Of a DNA stretch of 64,000 nucleotides, positions 23,151 through 34,400 are shown in pieces; position 1 is the first letter of the stretch, and each line of letters begins with the position of its first letter. Origin of the DNA: Tigriopus japonicus (Eukaryota; Arthropoda; Copepoda; Harpacticoida; Harpacticidae); NCBI GenBank assembly GCA_010645155.1, contig CM021315.1:12737086-12801085 (forward strand), given 5' to 3'. The notes beneath the pieces are model-generated. The model was not told where the DNA came from. It was given only the letters and a program-made list of their open reading frames with translations, and ran no database searches. Position numbers and translations under genes: made by a program.

Positions 23151-24327
23151 CGTTTTCGCATAAGAATTAGCACCGAGTCTTCAGATTTAAGGCCTGAACT
23201 TCCTCATCACCAGAGATTGAAACCACCGGGTATAACTTGGCCATACTAAACTACTGTACACCGATAAGTATTTGTTTGCTGTACGTTATGTAGCCCAGTA
23301 CTTCTGCTCATGGCACATAACGAAACATTGCACCCGCTTGATTTGAAAGACTTCCGTATTTCTGCTTTGACGAACGCTTCCTTCGTTAGCGCAGAAATGC
23401 TTGGACGATCAAGGAAAATCAGGTCCTAGAATGTGGCTGGTGTTCAACAGTGCTGTTGGAGTACGCATGAAGGAAGTGTAGATCTCCGAATGAACGCCAA
23501 ATGGACGGACTCGTACACCTGTTTGATCTATCTGTTGGTGGAAGCAAAAAAAATATGGGACGGGTAGCTTTTTTGGCTATTCGCCTTGAAAACTCGAGTC
23601 AGCAGTTCAAAAGTTGGGAGCGAGGGTGTTTGAAAGAGTTTATTATGATGCAAGGCCAGCAATGGCAACGCCTTAGAGCTTTTAATGGGAAGTGTTAAAG
23701 TCGGAAGTTGTAATGGATGAGTTATTGAGGGCATATTGATAAAAGCAGAGCACGTATAGCTTCCCTGCAGTTTTTTTTAAATGTGTTTTGATTTGTGTCG
23801 TATCCCACTGTAGCTCAAAAAGACCTTACCAACTCGCCCAATTTCTTTTGAATTGAATTCATTTTAAAATCCTAAGCGGGTTAAGCATCCTATAAGATTG
23901 TAAAATTGGCTTTTTGAATCTTTTAGTGTTCATTTTGCTTGAGCATACTTTTAGGGAAAGTGAAATGTTTAATCTTTAGCCGTGCTCGAAATGATCATTG
24001 ACCTTCGTTTCCGTGTTTATATACAGAGGTACTGAAGCCCATTCAATTGTCTAGTCACCAGCCAACACCACTCATTCTTTGGCCAATGTTCTCATCAATG
24101 CGAAGGTTAGCGCTTTCAATCACCTAGAGTGTTTGTTTTTGTCCCAGTCAAATTACATCTTTGTAAATCTGTAAGGCTCCCTTCAAGTTGGCCCTTTTGT
24201 GATTGGAGTGCCCCATTAGTCTGTTGTTTGTCTTGCTCCTGACAAATTGATAGACAGAACGTTCTTTAGAAGCGGGAACCCAAGAATAATTGTCCAATTC
24301 CTGCGGTTGCGATTGACCTCCTCTTAC
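23151..24327. other. intergenic, upstream of GDPD gene
   Basis: No gene recognised in this stretch. Confidence 0.3.
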
Positions 24328-24598
24328 AGATGGATCGAGGACATTTCTGTATATGTTCAGCATGGACCGATGCATAATTTGAGACCATGTTTTCCCGACG
24401 CTCCTTTGTGCATGAAATTTCCGCAACCGAGTTTCGCGCCGTTCCGCCCGGTTCAACTTCCCTCATCGCGAAGAGCTCGAGGTTGATCCTCGAGGAAAAT
24501 TGAAGGTCTCTGAAGAGATCATCAACTGGAGGTCTTAAAAGCCGAGCACTCTCCAGGGGATCCGGGAGAAACGCATCGAAATTTCTCGTGAAAGGTGC
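24328..24598 (-). CDS. candidate internal exon, unidentified
   Basis: A 271-nt block between an acceptor (tttgactcag) and a GTAAGA donor is open in frame 1, reading APFTRNFDAFLPDPLESARL onward. A second overlapping frame is open from 24456 down to 24148 and also looks protein-like (KFHAQRSVGKTWSQIMHRSM). I recognise neither, and no ATG-bearing first exon is evident. One of the two could be real. Confidence 0.25.
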
Positions 24599-26706
24599 CT
24601 GAGTCAAATAGGATCCTCCGCATAATTACTAAAAGCAACATTTGACGAACCTGATTGGATCTAGAACATCGCACCTCAGGAACCCAAAAGAAAGGAAACG
24701 AAACTTCTATCGATCATTTCATTTTTCTGCCTTCGCAAACCCGTCTCAAGTTTCTACGGAAATCAACAAAAAAGATAGTTCTTCGGTGAGTGGTTGATTA
24801 TCAAAATATGTAAATCAAATCCGAGCTTCTTTCTCAGCCTCGAAATTCATAGGGTACATTGTTTACCAATTCAGCTCGTCTTTGCTTGATAATGTTGGGG
24901 ATACAGTTTTCTATCACTTCGTCAAAATCTTTAATAAGACCCAGTGAAGCATCTATCAGAAAGATCCCTCCTCTAATATGCATTTTTGCATTTTCTCGCA
25001 TTTCATTTTAAAACAACCAAGTCGAGATATGGTTCAACGGTCTATGTTTGAGTTAAAAATCCATGTTATCTCCGATGTGCTCCAAGATATTGTGAGTTCC
25101 ATTTCGGTGCGTGATGCATTTCCATTTGAACCATGTAAGGTAATGAATCTGCAATCTATCTGCATTTTCTCTCGCCGAGTACATGAAAAATGCACGAAAA
25201 CAAAGAAACTTCTTGGACCACCTTTTCTGGAGCATTTAACTGGGACAAATTCATTGGCGACCCATTATTTATCTCGCCAAGGAATACTGTATGGTTGTGA
25301 AAATTGCACTTGTACTGGCGGCATTTGCTTAATTGCTGGGACAAGTTGCCTTTCAAATCGAATCGTGAGGTGGTACTAAAACGGGAGTAAAATTGAATTT
25401 TGGTTGAAAAAGATGAAATATCAAGTCCAGTCGAAATCAAATCAGATTCGAAAGATTATATCTTTTGATAGTCCGATAATACCAATAAAAAAGATCCAAA
25501 TAAAAGGCTCAATTTGATTTACTGCATTGTCAACAATGGTTTTCATATCCGTAAAAAGGGAACATAGCTTTGATCTTGATCATCAAATCAAGAATTATGA
25601 GACGTACAAATGTCTGGGGAGGAAACTGCCGATAAATCAATATGGAATGTAGTCCAAATTTTACATTGATCCATTCTTCCATGCTCAAGTCTTGACTCGT
25701 TGCTCATTCTCGTTCCTCCATCTTTAGTAGAAGTAGTCAAATGCTGGGCTTCCGTGAACTTGTTAGCGCAAGGAAAGAAGGGTTAATGATATTTTTGGAG
25801 CCATGCTCAGCATTTGGAACTCAGGGTTTGGGCATTGTTCCCAAATGGCACATGTTTCCTCGTTGGATCCCCATAAATATGGTTTGTGTACTTCCACAAA
25901 GGCATCTTGCCTACTTCTTGGGACCTTTCCTGAGTAACAAATCCTTTGGTCATGGACTACTTCCCATTTATGGAAATACCCAAGAACACAGTATGAGTGT
26001 TGAATGTACAGTATAACATATGCAACGTGTTGATTAGATGGACCTTCAAAAGGCAAGAGCTTTAGGAACCTTTGCAAACACAAGCATTGGGAAATGGTGC
26101 CCAACTCTTGAGACAAGGAGGGGTATTGTTTTAGACTCTGGTCTCCCCAATACCAGATACCCCTTGACACAGGAAATGAATGGGCTTTTGGTTACCCATG
26201 GTGTAAGGTAATACCCCCATGTATCATCCATTGACCCAGAATACCGTCCTCTGATATGCATGGACCACCTACTTTGATTCCAGCTTATGCGTCAAAATGA
26301 TCCAAAGTGAAAAGGGCAGTAACTTGATTGGTGTCTTTTGTAATTTGGATAATGGTATTTCCTCCCCAGAAACATTTCAGCACAATGTTCTCGAAATCTG
26401 ATACCAATAGATTATACCATTATGACCCAAACCGTAAAAGACTAGAAACAAAATACTTTGCTGATCTGAGAGGCGCATTTTTTCTAATATTGCCCCATTG
26501 TGCCACGCCCAAACTAGTAATCAATGATTTGTTTGAGGCATAAATTTCACTTTTATGATGCCAAAAAATGCACATCTATCAATATGTGAGCATAAACCAA
26601 AGCCAGAAATTGTTTAAAAGAAATTAATGTTCTAATGTTTCTAAAACATGAAAGAGTGGAAATTTTGTTGTGTTCATTACAAAAGTTTCATTACCATTGT
26701 CAAGAC
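24599..26706. other. intergenic, nothing recognised
   Basis: Several overlapping open frames of 70-135 codons (for example around 25740-26170) show no domain or splice structure. Confidence 0.3.
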
Positions 26707-27041
26707 TAGTAATGGATTGAAAGGGCTCATAACCGACACCGAAAGTTTCGGCCGAAAGAGGGCTTAACCGAAACCGAAACCGAAAGCAGCTGATTACAAA
26801 ATTGTTCAAATGCAAAATCCGCCTTAAAAATTAGAATGTGTTCGATGTTAGGTAGTCGCAAATTTTAAAAAATCTTAAAACTTAAATTTCAGAGGTTTTT
26901 GGACCAATTGTTTTTTCGATTTTGTTGTCAAACTTCATTTTATTTAGTGCTTGTCTGCTTTCGGTTTCGGTAGGCATAACCGAAACCGAAACCGAAATTT
27001 CGCCCGTGATTTCGGCCGAAAGCGCTTTTGGTCCATCACTA
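26707..27041. mobile_element. hAT-type MITE, TAGTGATGGACC family, copy 1
   Basis: Left end TAGTAATGGATTGAAAG and right end CTTTTGGTCCATCACTA are inverted to each other. An exact 8-bp duplication gtcaagac flanks it (26699-26706 and 27042-27049). Subterminal regions carry repeated cgaaac/gtttcg blocks. No coding sequence. A second copy is at about 60635-60945. Confidence 0.85.
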
Positions 27042-27305
27042 GTCAAGACCTTTCCATTATCAGGAAGTTTGATCTTATTTTGCCCAAACCAAACAAATAT
27101 TCATGGATTGTAATGGAGTCTCCAAAATAAAATTGACTCTTGACTCTTATTCTTTAGTACTGTGATAACTCAAGATAAAGAAATAAAAGAGTATCTTCTA
27201 TATCTAATCATTCCAAAAGCCAAGGTGCATTTCATTATTTCTATTCATGAAAAATTAACCAAGCACTTCTAAAAAGTTACCAAGTCACAGATTATTGATG
27301 ATAAT

Positions 27306-27761
27306 TAGGGGTGCAGATTTCTGGCAAATGAAACATGCCTTTTAGGCCCAAAAATGGCAAATAAACGCGTCCAAAATGGTAAATAAAATGGCAAAGAGAC
27401 ACGAAAATTTACAAAAATATAGCAAAACTGGCCACTAAATTCGAAACGAGCAGATTGTTTCACCAACAATAAAGTGAAATGGAAGTATATGAACATTTCA
27501 GAGAAAATATTTTTATTCCATTGAATAATCTAAATATATCTTTAAAAAACACTTTGGGCAAAAATTCGTTTATCCTATTTTTCCCACAAAAGACAATTTT
27601 TGAATTGATATGCCCAAAAACTGGTAAAGTTTGCAATTAATTGCCTAAAACCCGATTTTTTTTGCATTTATTTGCCCAAAAGTGGCAAATAAAATGAACA
27701 ATGGCAAATGAACTTTAAAAGTTGGCAAATAGCAAATAAGTTTTGTTACCTCTGGTACCTA
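27306..27761. mobile_element. possible hAT-type element, TAGG ends
   Basis: The left end TAGGGGTGCAGA and the inverted right end TAGGTACCAGAGG are weakly alike, and the interior is full of ggcaaata / tatttgcc blocks in both orientations. The 8-bp flanks atgataat and gaataaat do not convincingly match, so the borders are tentative. Confidence 0.35.
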
Positions 27762-27962
27762 GAATAAATTTCAAAGTTGCCCAAAACCAAAAACTCAATG
27801 AACTTTATGATTTCAATTAATCCTTGGAACCTGGCATAGGAGGAGAAAAAACATGACTTTCTTCACAAACTCATTCTTGTGTCTTTTCAGCCTTTGAGTT
27901 GCAATCTTCTCGTCCAAATCGTCAAGCAGTCCTTTTCAACCGGTTATTCGCCAGCAGTAATC

Positions 27963-30900
27963 ATGTCCCAACGCGCATCATCTTGTTCGTTCCACTTGTA
28001 TCGCTTGCACATGTTTGCCTTTCTTATGGCCACGATAATTGTGCTCATCGCACTGGATGGATCGGAAGCGGGACCTGCTCCAAGCTATGGGAGATTTTTT
28101 CACACCTCCGAGGATAATCGAATCAATCGGAGAGGTTTCAAATCGTCGCTTTTGTCTACAGCACGAGGATTCGGGAAGCGAAGCGGGGAAGGCACCTTAC
28201 CTCCCATGGCCACTACTAATAACATAGACGCACCTGTCACAGCTTTGGGAAGGTAAATGAATGGTTTTCAATAGGGAACTCTTTGTGACATTTCCCTCCT
28301 CAATATCCGACACATTTTGTGTAGTACGACGACCCATCTGGGACGAATTGTGTCTCACCGGATATTGTTTATCGATTGCATTCTAGAGCAGAATCTTGGA
28401 ATGCCTGACCCCATTACAAACAAAATACCCTTGTAACAAGGGATAGGAGATGGTGTGTTATAAAAAAGTTACTTTGGAATAACGGGCGGCTGTTGGATAC
28501 TTAAATTTGACTCGACGAATTGGTTGTCAATGAGAAAAAGTAGCATTTAATGAGACCACTTTGGTGGAAAGACGGAAAGTTTTTCTCGGAATCGTTACAC
28601 AAGGAAACTTTCTGATTCTCAACCGAGGCACCAAGGTTGTGACTATTGACGATTGAGATTGGTTGTTTCCAAGACTGAAAACTCGTTATTCAAGACAAAT
28701 TTGACATGAAACGCGTGCGTTATATTTTCTATTTACTCATAAAGTTTAACTTATTTATGTATTATGTAAAAGAATGTGTTCCACTTTTGAGCTATGGCTA
28801 AAAATTTCCATTCTGACCGTTTTATTTGCTTTTGCATGTTTAGATAACCTTAGAAGTTATAAAATTACTTATTTGTAAGCCATCTCAAATCATGCATTGC
28901 TCAAATAGTTCCTTTAAAAAACGGTATCATCACCAAATTACACAAATTCCAACACATTGAACGATTAATGGATTTACGATCTGAACAAAAGCGGCGCTAA
29001 AGCCAATGTTTGTTCATGAAACGTTAATGACCATTCTTTGATGCAACGGCCGTGTAATTCGAACGATTTACGATATTATTGTTAATAACTTTTTATTTGT
29101 GTCTTATATAAGCTTCCAGAACACTAGCGATGAAGGAAAGAAAGAGAGACTCGGTTGGTAATGTGTCTTGGCTTATGATTCATGAAGCTGAAATAGGTAC
29201 TGCTATTAGCATTTAACTTTTTACAAGAAGCACGAAAATCATAGAGTGGGAGGCTAGCAATGAGAATTATGATTTCCAGCACAAACGAACCATTTGCGTT
29301 CTTTTGCAAGTGAGACCTGGCTTTCATTGAGAAGAACACGTTTTTAAAAATTCAGCCCAATCGAATGCCGGAGTGAAAAGTTATGCCTTCTCAAACTTAT
29401 GTACTGAAGAGAGCATAGAATGAATGAACTCGCCCTTCTGTGGAAAAACGATTACCACAAAAGGGTTAGTTCATTCATTCTCGGTAGGTTTTGCACTGTA
29501 CTTTGAGTGAGCATAACTTTTGTCTCCGACGGTCGATTGAGCTGAAAATTGAAATACGTATTCTTGTCAACATATGCAAGGTCTCATTTGCAGAAGAACG
29601 TAATTGAATTGTTATTACTGGAAATCATTATTCTCATTGCTAGCCTCTCATTGCTAGCCTCCCACTCGATGATTTCAGTGCTTCTTGCTTTTTACAATGA
29701 CTGGAGGTTGCATTTGCATATCCAGGTATTTTTCACCAAACCAAGGATGGAGACTCAAAAACATTGGTTAGTCGTGTTCCATCTTGAAGCAAGCTTGATG
29801 GAAGAAGATCAGATGGTTATCCTAGAAAAATGAGAATCGGCTTTGGAGTGTTTATTCTACATTATGCCTCCATCCAGTTTTATGCTGGATGTTTTGAAAG
29901 CCCAAACTCGTTTTGGGAATAGTTCCTGAAAGGGTTAGTAAAAGGCGTTGTAATTTTGGCTCGAATAGTTTAACTCATATATTTGAAAAGCTGTTTTGCA
30001 ACAAGTTGATCAGCTAAATGAATGAACATGAATGATCTTGATCCGCTTTGATGCATTCTCACAAAATGAGTGGAGAAGGAATGTTAATCCGGTAAAAGAG
30101 AAACTTCCTCAACAAATTTGTGCCGTTTGAGATGATCAGAATTTAGACAATGGGATTAGCTCCAAAACTAACCCCTACAAAGACAATCTACAACTTTTTC
30201 ACAAACCATGATAGAGGCTCTAGGTTTCAATTTGATTGTGATGTGCAGGTACTCTATATCATTTCTTGAATTCGGTCATAAGGCACCTAAGGTTTACGTC
30301 AATAGAATAAATAAATGAAATTTTGTGCCTTACGACTTTTTCCCACAAAATTCTCCCAATCAGCTCGACCAAGAAGCACTGGAATCATGGAGTGGGAGGC
30401 TAGCAATGAGAATAGTGATTTCAAGTAAGAACAATTCAATAACGTTCTACTGCAAATGAGACCTTGCATAATTTGACAAGAATACGTATTTCAATTTTCA
30501 GCCCAATCGAACGTCGGAGTCAAAAGTTATGCTCGCTCAAAGTTCAGTGTAAATCCTACCGAGAATGAATGAACTAGCCCTTATGTGGTAATCGTTTTAC
30601 CACAAAAGGGCGAGTTCATTCATTCTATGCTCTCTTCAGTACATAAGTTTGAGAAGGCATAACTTTTCACTCCGGCGTTCGATTGGGTTGAAATTTGAAA
30701 TACGTGTTCTTCTCAATGCAAGCCAGGTCTCATTTGCAGAAGAACGCAAATGGTTTGTTTCTACTGGAAATCATAGTTCTCATTTCTAGCCTCCCACTCC
30801 ATGATTTCCGTGCTTTTTGGCTCGACTCTATCATTGGAACACCACAAAGCTCATTTTGTCATTTAACAACATCCATAATATTTTGCTTTTCCTTTTTTAA

Positions 30901-31191
30901 CGTATAAAGGTTTATCACTTGATTTAGGTTAACTCTAAATTTTCTCTTTTATGTATTAAAATATCTAGCTAAAACTAGCAAAATTCTTAAACTAAGCGAG
31001 GGTTCCATGTAAATTACATGTTAAGCAATCTTTCTTTGTATTGTTCCAGAGGCAATGTTCCCACGTACCAATTGGCGGAGGAAGCCAGCGCCAATCCCCG
31101 TTTGTTGGCACTCCTCGTGAATCTCTTAGACGTGAACGGAGACGGCATGATTTCGCCCTCTGAAGTTCTCCGCGAGGAAATCGTTTACTAA
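27963..31191 (+). CDS. allatotropin neuropeptide precursor
   Basis: Exons 27963-28252 and 31050-31191 join (phase 2) to 143 residues. The product is a secreted prohormone. A hydrophobic signal region (about residues 16-32, FAFLMATIIVLIALDG) is followed by RR at 56-57, the peptide GFKSSLLSTARGF (58-70), an amidation glycine (71) and KR (72-73). The mature 13-residue C-terminally amidated peptide keeps the insect allatotropin pattern GFK-x5-TARGF, a myotropic and hormone-regulating signal. The second exon encodes LLALLVNLLDVNGDGMISPS, matching the conserved C-terminal segment of insect allatotropin precursors; residues 124-135 fit a 12-residue EF-hand loop (D124, N126, D128, I131, E135). A splice acceptor ending at 27890 suggests an upstream 5' UTR exon, so the ATG at 27963 was chosen. 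The 2.8-kb intron holds two foldback elements in opposite states of decay. Confidence 0.92.
29224..29687. mobile_element. foldback element, CAAGAAGCAC family, copy 2
   Basis: Starts CAAGAAGCACG and ends GTGCTTCTTG; flanked by an exact 7-bp duplication cttttta (29217-29223 and 29688-29694). A short internal duplication (ctcattgctagcct twice) makes it 464 bp. Lies inside the allatotropin intron. Confidence 0.9.
30370..30819. mobile_element. foldback element, CAAGAAGCAC family, copy 3
   Basis: Starts CAAGAAGCACTGG, ends CCGTGCTTTTTG, 450 bp, with an exact 7-bp duplication gctcgac (30363-30369 and 30820-30826). The arms are in the same palindromic order as copies 1 and 2. It is the second insertion in the allatotropin intron. 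Confidence 0.9.
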
Positions 31192-32596
31192 TACAGGCCA
31201 CCAAATTCCCCACCCAAACTCAACCAACTGGTTCCCACCATGGCCAATCAATCAGCATGAGCAACAGATCCTCACTTGTTTCTTGGTCCTTCAACTAACA
31301 CCAGTGGTGACCGAAGCATTCATTCATTCAACTCTTCATTTTTCGCGGAATGCTGGTGACATTTTTGGTTCGTCCTTGTTGAAGACAATCGTGGAACTGA
31401 CCCTGATGTCGAGCTGATTTCGCACTGAAATCGCAAATTCTTTTCGACTCATTTTCATAGTATCAAAGAGGAATGCCAAGCAAATGCAAAATAATGAAGG
31501 AGCTTTAAATACCTGACCATGGTTATTCAAGTACAGTACTTATCATTTATCGCCTTGTTACATGTTTCACGATTGTCTTTTGAGAAGGATCAATGAATGC
31601 CAAGTGTTTTATTTTGATCCTTTGATTTGACATACAAATATGCCGACATCTTACATGCAAACAAGCAAACGACAAAAACTCAATGCAAACTTTCAATTTT
31701 GGGGCTGCACAGAATTGCGTATTTTAATGAACCCTTTGATTCAATCTTTGGTGGACAACGTTCGATTCAACCACTCAAGAGCATCATCAACCTCCTCTCT
31801 CGTATCTTTTTCTCGTCGTCTCGCAAACCCGACAGCAAAAAAAATCTGCTTCAGAGGGCAACACGCCTCAATGATCCCAAGTTTCTCTCAGTCAAGAAAT
31901 AAAACACTCAACCTCCCCAAACCATATATATTCAAGCTTCTTGTGTCAAAAACATATTTTCTAATCCCTCCCAAAAATACAATGTACCCTCTTTTCCCGA
32001 AGATGGAACTGATTTACTCTTGTTCAATTACATTTTAATCTTGAAGTTTTTTGTTCCGGTTACTTCATAGTTTCTTGCTCTAGATTGTTTGCAATGACTC
32101 TACGTACATTTTTATTATGTTTAATTTGCTATCGTATTTCTTTCAACTAATAAACAGCTTCAATGGAGATGATGGCACAGCACAATGAAAAACAGAACAT
32201 TGGCACCTACACTATCAACTTTTCTATTTCCTCACTCTCAAGGCTTTCTATGTATCTTTCGGAAGTTCAATCAGAGAATAATCTCTCTCAAAGTTTTTCA
32301 ATGAAACCAAACTTAACCGTAGCAAGAAAATTGACTATACAACCTAATGTATAATTGACATGCGTTTGATACTATTACAAGGGTTTATCAAAATCATACG
32401 AAAAGCACAATTCTATTGAACAGCCTATTACTAGCTTTTGTAAGAAAGATGAACAACAAATGACATTGTACTTAGGAGTTTGTCCGACCCAATGTTCATA
32501 TGCCCTGCTCGTGTGAGAATAGTAGATCCTATGAATTCCTTATGAAGGGTGGAGGGCAACAGGTGAAAAAGCAAAGAAATCCTTGATTTTTTTGGT
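31192..32596. other. allatotropin 3' region and intergenic sequence
   Basis: An AATAAA at 31898-31903 is a candidate polyadenylation signal about 700 bp past the stop. No other gene is recognised before the LINE fragment. Confidence 0.35.
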
Positions 32597-33112
32597 TGGT
32601 TGCGGATTTTCTACTACCGCTGCAAGGAATGTGATTCCCTGCAAAAATAAATCATAAATAAGATAATTTAAACAATTACTGAATATACGAAGTTTGATCT
32701 ACCAATGAGTTATGTACTGTTAGCATATCTGTACAACCCTTGAATAGTGGGTTGGTCAGGAATAGCTTTTAAAAATTTGTCCAATCCTGCCTTAAGTGCT
32801 GTTAGAGGATCACCTCCTACATATTCCCGACGAAGACTAATGGGTAACAAATTAAACAATGAAGGAGCCCTGTAAAGAAGAGAGGAGGACTTCATTATTC
32901 GAACTAGCCTTGATTCCTTAGGATTTCGAGGTGCTCTCAGAGCGCACGTAAAACCTCTACGATCGCTACAACTGATCTCAAATCCCGGGTTAATACAGAG
33001 CCCATGAATGCTCTCGAAGACATACAGTATCAGATCCTTTCATACCTTCTCTGAGTACTGTACAGCCCTAACTCCTGAGATGTTCCTAGTGAAACATCTT
33101 TGGACTTGCTTT
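32597..33112 (-). mobile_element. LINE copy L2, 3' end, 5'-truncated
   Basis: Minus-strand translation gives the C-terminus of the family protein (MKSSSLLYRAPSLFNLLPI, AGLDKFLKAIPDQPTIQGLY), preceded by diverged reverse-transcriptase thumb sequence up to the CFTRNI region. It ends with the family 3' tail: GGGAATCACATTCC hairpin, GCGGTAGTAG, AAAATCCGCAACC and an A-rich stretch. Confidence 0.85.
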
Positions 33113-33330
33113 AGGTTAGATTACACAAGGACATCTTAATTTCTCAGGACGAATTACAGAAATACAGCTTGAAAACATAGAGTATCATATTCCAATCACA
33201 TTTTGATCAAGTTTTGTGTCGTTCCAACATTTGGGGTCCTTCCCAAATTTGAGAGATCTCTCAATCCTAGAATGTTCTTAGAGCAACAGCCTTGGATTGG
33301 TTGGCCTTCTGCAAACCTGCCATACTTATC
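33113..33330 (-). mobile_element. older LINE relative, fragment
   Basis: The minus strand reads AGLQKANQSKAVALRTF and then EISQIWEGPQ, a diverged, frameshifted match to AGLQKVEQVQRCFTRNI and the following region of copies L3 and L4. It abuts L2. Confidence 0.45.
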
Positions 33331-33389
33331 GAAAAACAACTAGGTAAAGTTTATTATTCGGACTTTGTGCATAGATTGTATTTGCAATT

Positions 33390-33800
33390 GAAAATCACAA
33401 TAAGATGGGCAAAAAGAGCGATTCCGACAACACTTTGATATACACTTTACAATGCGCTGATCAAGAGCCGAATTGAGTATGGAATTGAATTTTTTGGGAA
33501 AGTTCTGCTGTTAAAAGACTTGTCAGTTTACAAAAGCGTGCCATAAGGTGGATAATTGGTGCTAAATCTAAAACTCATACTAGTCATATTTTTAAAAATT
33601 GAAAGATATGTAAAATTCCAGATCTTGTGAAAGTAAATCCTTTAAAATTCATGTTTAATTGTATTCTATCTTCCTTCCCAGAAGTTATTAATACGTTTTC
33701 TAACAAATTGATCAGAGGAGGGACCATACGTTTTGACTTGCCTCGCGCTCTATTAACTTGGTACCAACGACTACCATCGTATACTCTGCCAAATTCTTAG
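33390..33800 (+). mobile_element. degraded non-LTR retrotransposon, C-terminal region
   Basis: Plus-strand frames give LYNALIKSRIEYGIEFFGK, then LQKRAIRWIIGAKSKTHT and a tail with FDLPRALLTWYQRLPSYTLP. This is the typical region after the reverse-transcriptase palm in non-LTR elements. Frameshifts and a stop break it. It is not the same family as L1-L4. Confidence 0.6.
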
Positions 33801-34016
33801 AACATCTTCGTATCAGAAAATAAAATCAAAGCAGAATCATTACCCTGTTCTTCTAGGACAACCCAAATAGGACATGTTTTTATAATATTTGATCATTTCA
33901 ACGGTTTTTGCCTCCTAATTTCAGCTACCCCACATTTCTCCTTTTGTCTCTTCCTCGTACCCTTTTCAACCCCTGCGAAAACGATGTGGACTCCTCTTTT
34001 AAAATCGTGAAGTGAC

Positions 34017-34400
34017 TTAGATTGTTTCAATCTTTGTGAACAGATTTACACCAATTGAATCAATGCCAGACTGAACTTGGAAGTATTGGATAAGGTCCAA
34101 GCGTTGTCGGCGTTTCTCCAGAGTTGGAATGCCGAGAATAGTTAATGTTTCCGCATATGTTTTGTTCCTCATACCAACAAAGAGGCGAGTGAATCGTCTT
34201 TGGACACTCTCGAGGACTGCAACATCTTGGCTCTGTGTCGAATTCCAAACTGGAGATGCATAATCCATGATTGAGAGAATGTAACAACTAAACATTGGTA
34301 GCATTAGCTTTTTCCCCCTATTTTGGAATGATCGGCCAATCATTCCAATCAGACGATTGCATTTGGCTGCCACACTTTTCACGTGTTCGTAGACTTTCAA
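34017..34400 (-). mobile_element. non-LTR retrotransposon fragment, different family
   Basis: An open frame of 127 codons reads SIMDYASPVWNSTQSQDVAV, then LESVQRRFTRLFVGMRNKTY. The (L/M)DYASPVW and QRRFTR motifs belong to the C-terminal part of Jockey/CR1-type reverse transcriptases. The upstream palm domain is missing. Confidence 0.75.

Noticed and set aside
25741..26170. Overlapping frames of 91 and 135 codons on opposite strands
   Set aside because: No recognisable protein, and both strands open over the same bases suggests chance.
27879..27962. Upstream extension of the allatotropin frame
   Set aside because: It starts without ATG and crosses a good splice acceptor ending at 27890; the ATG at 27963 is followed by the signal sequence.
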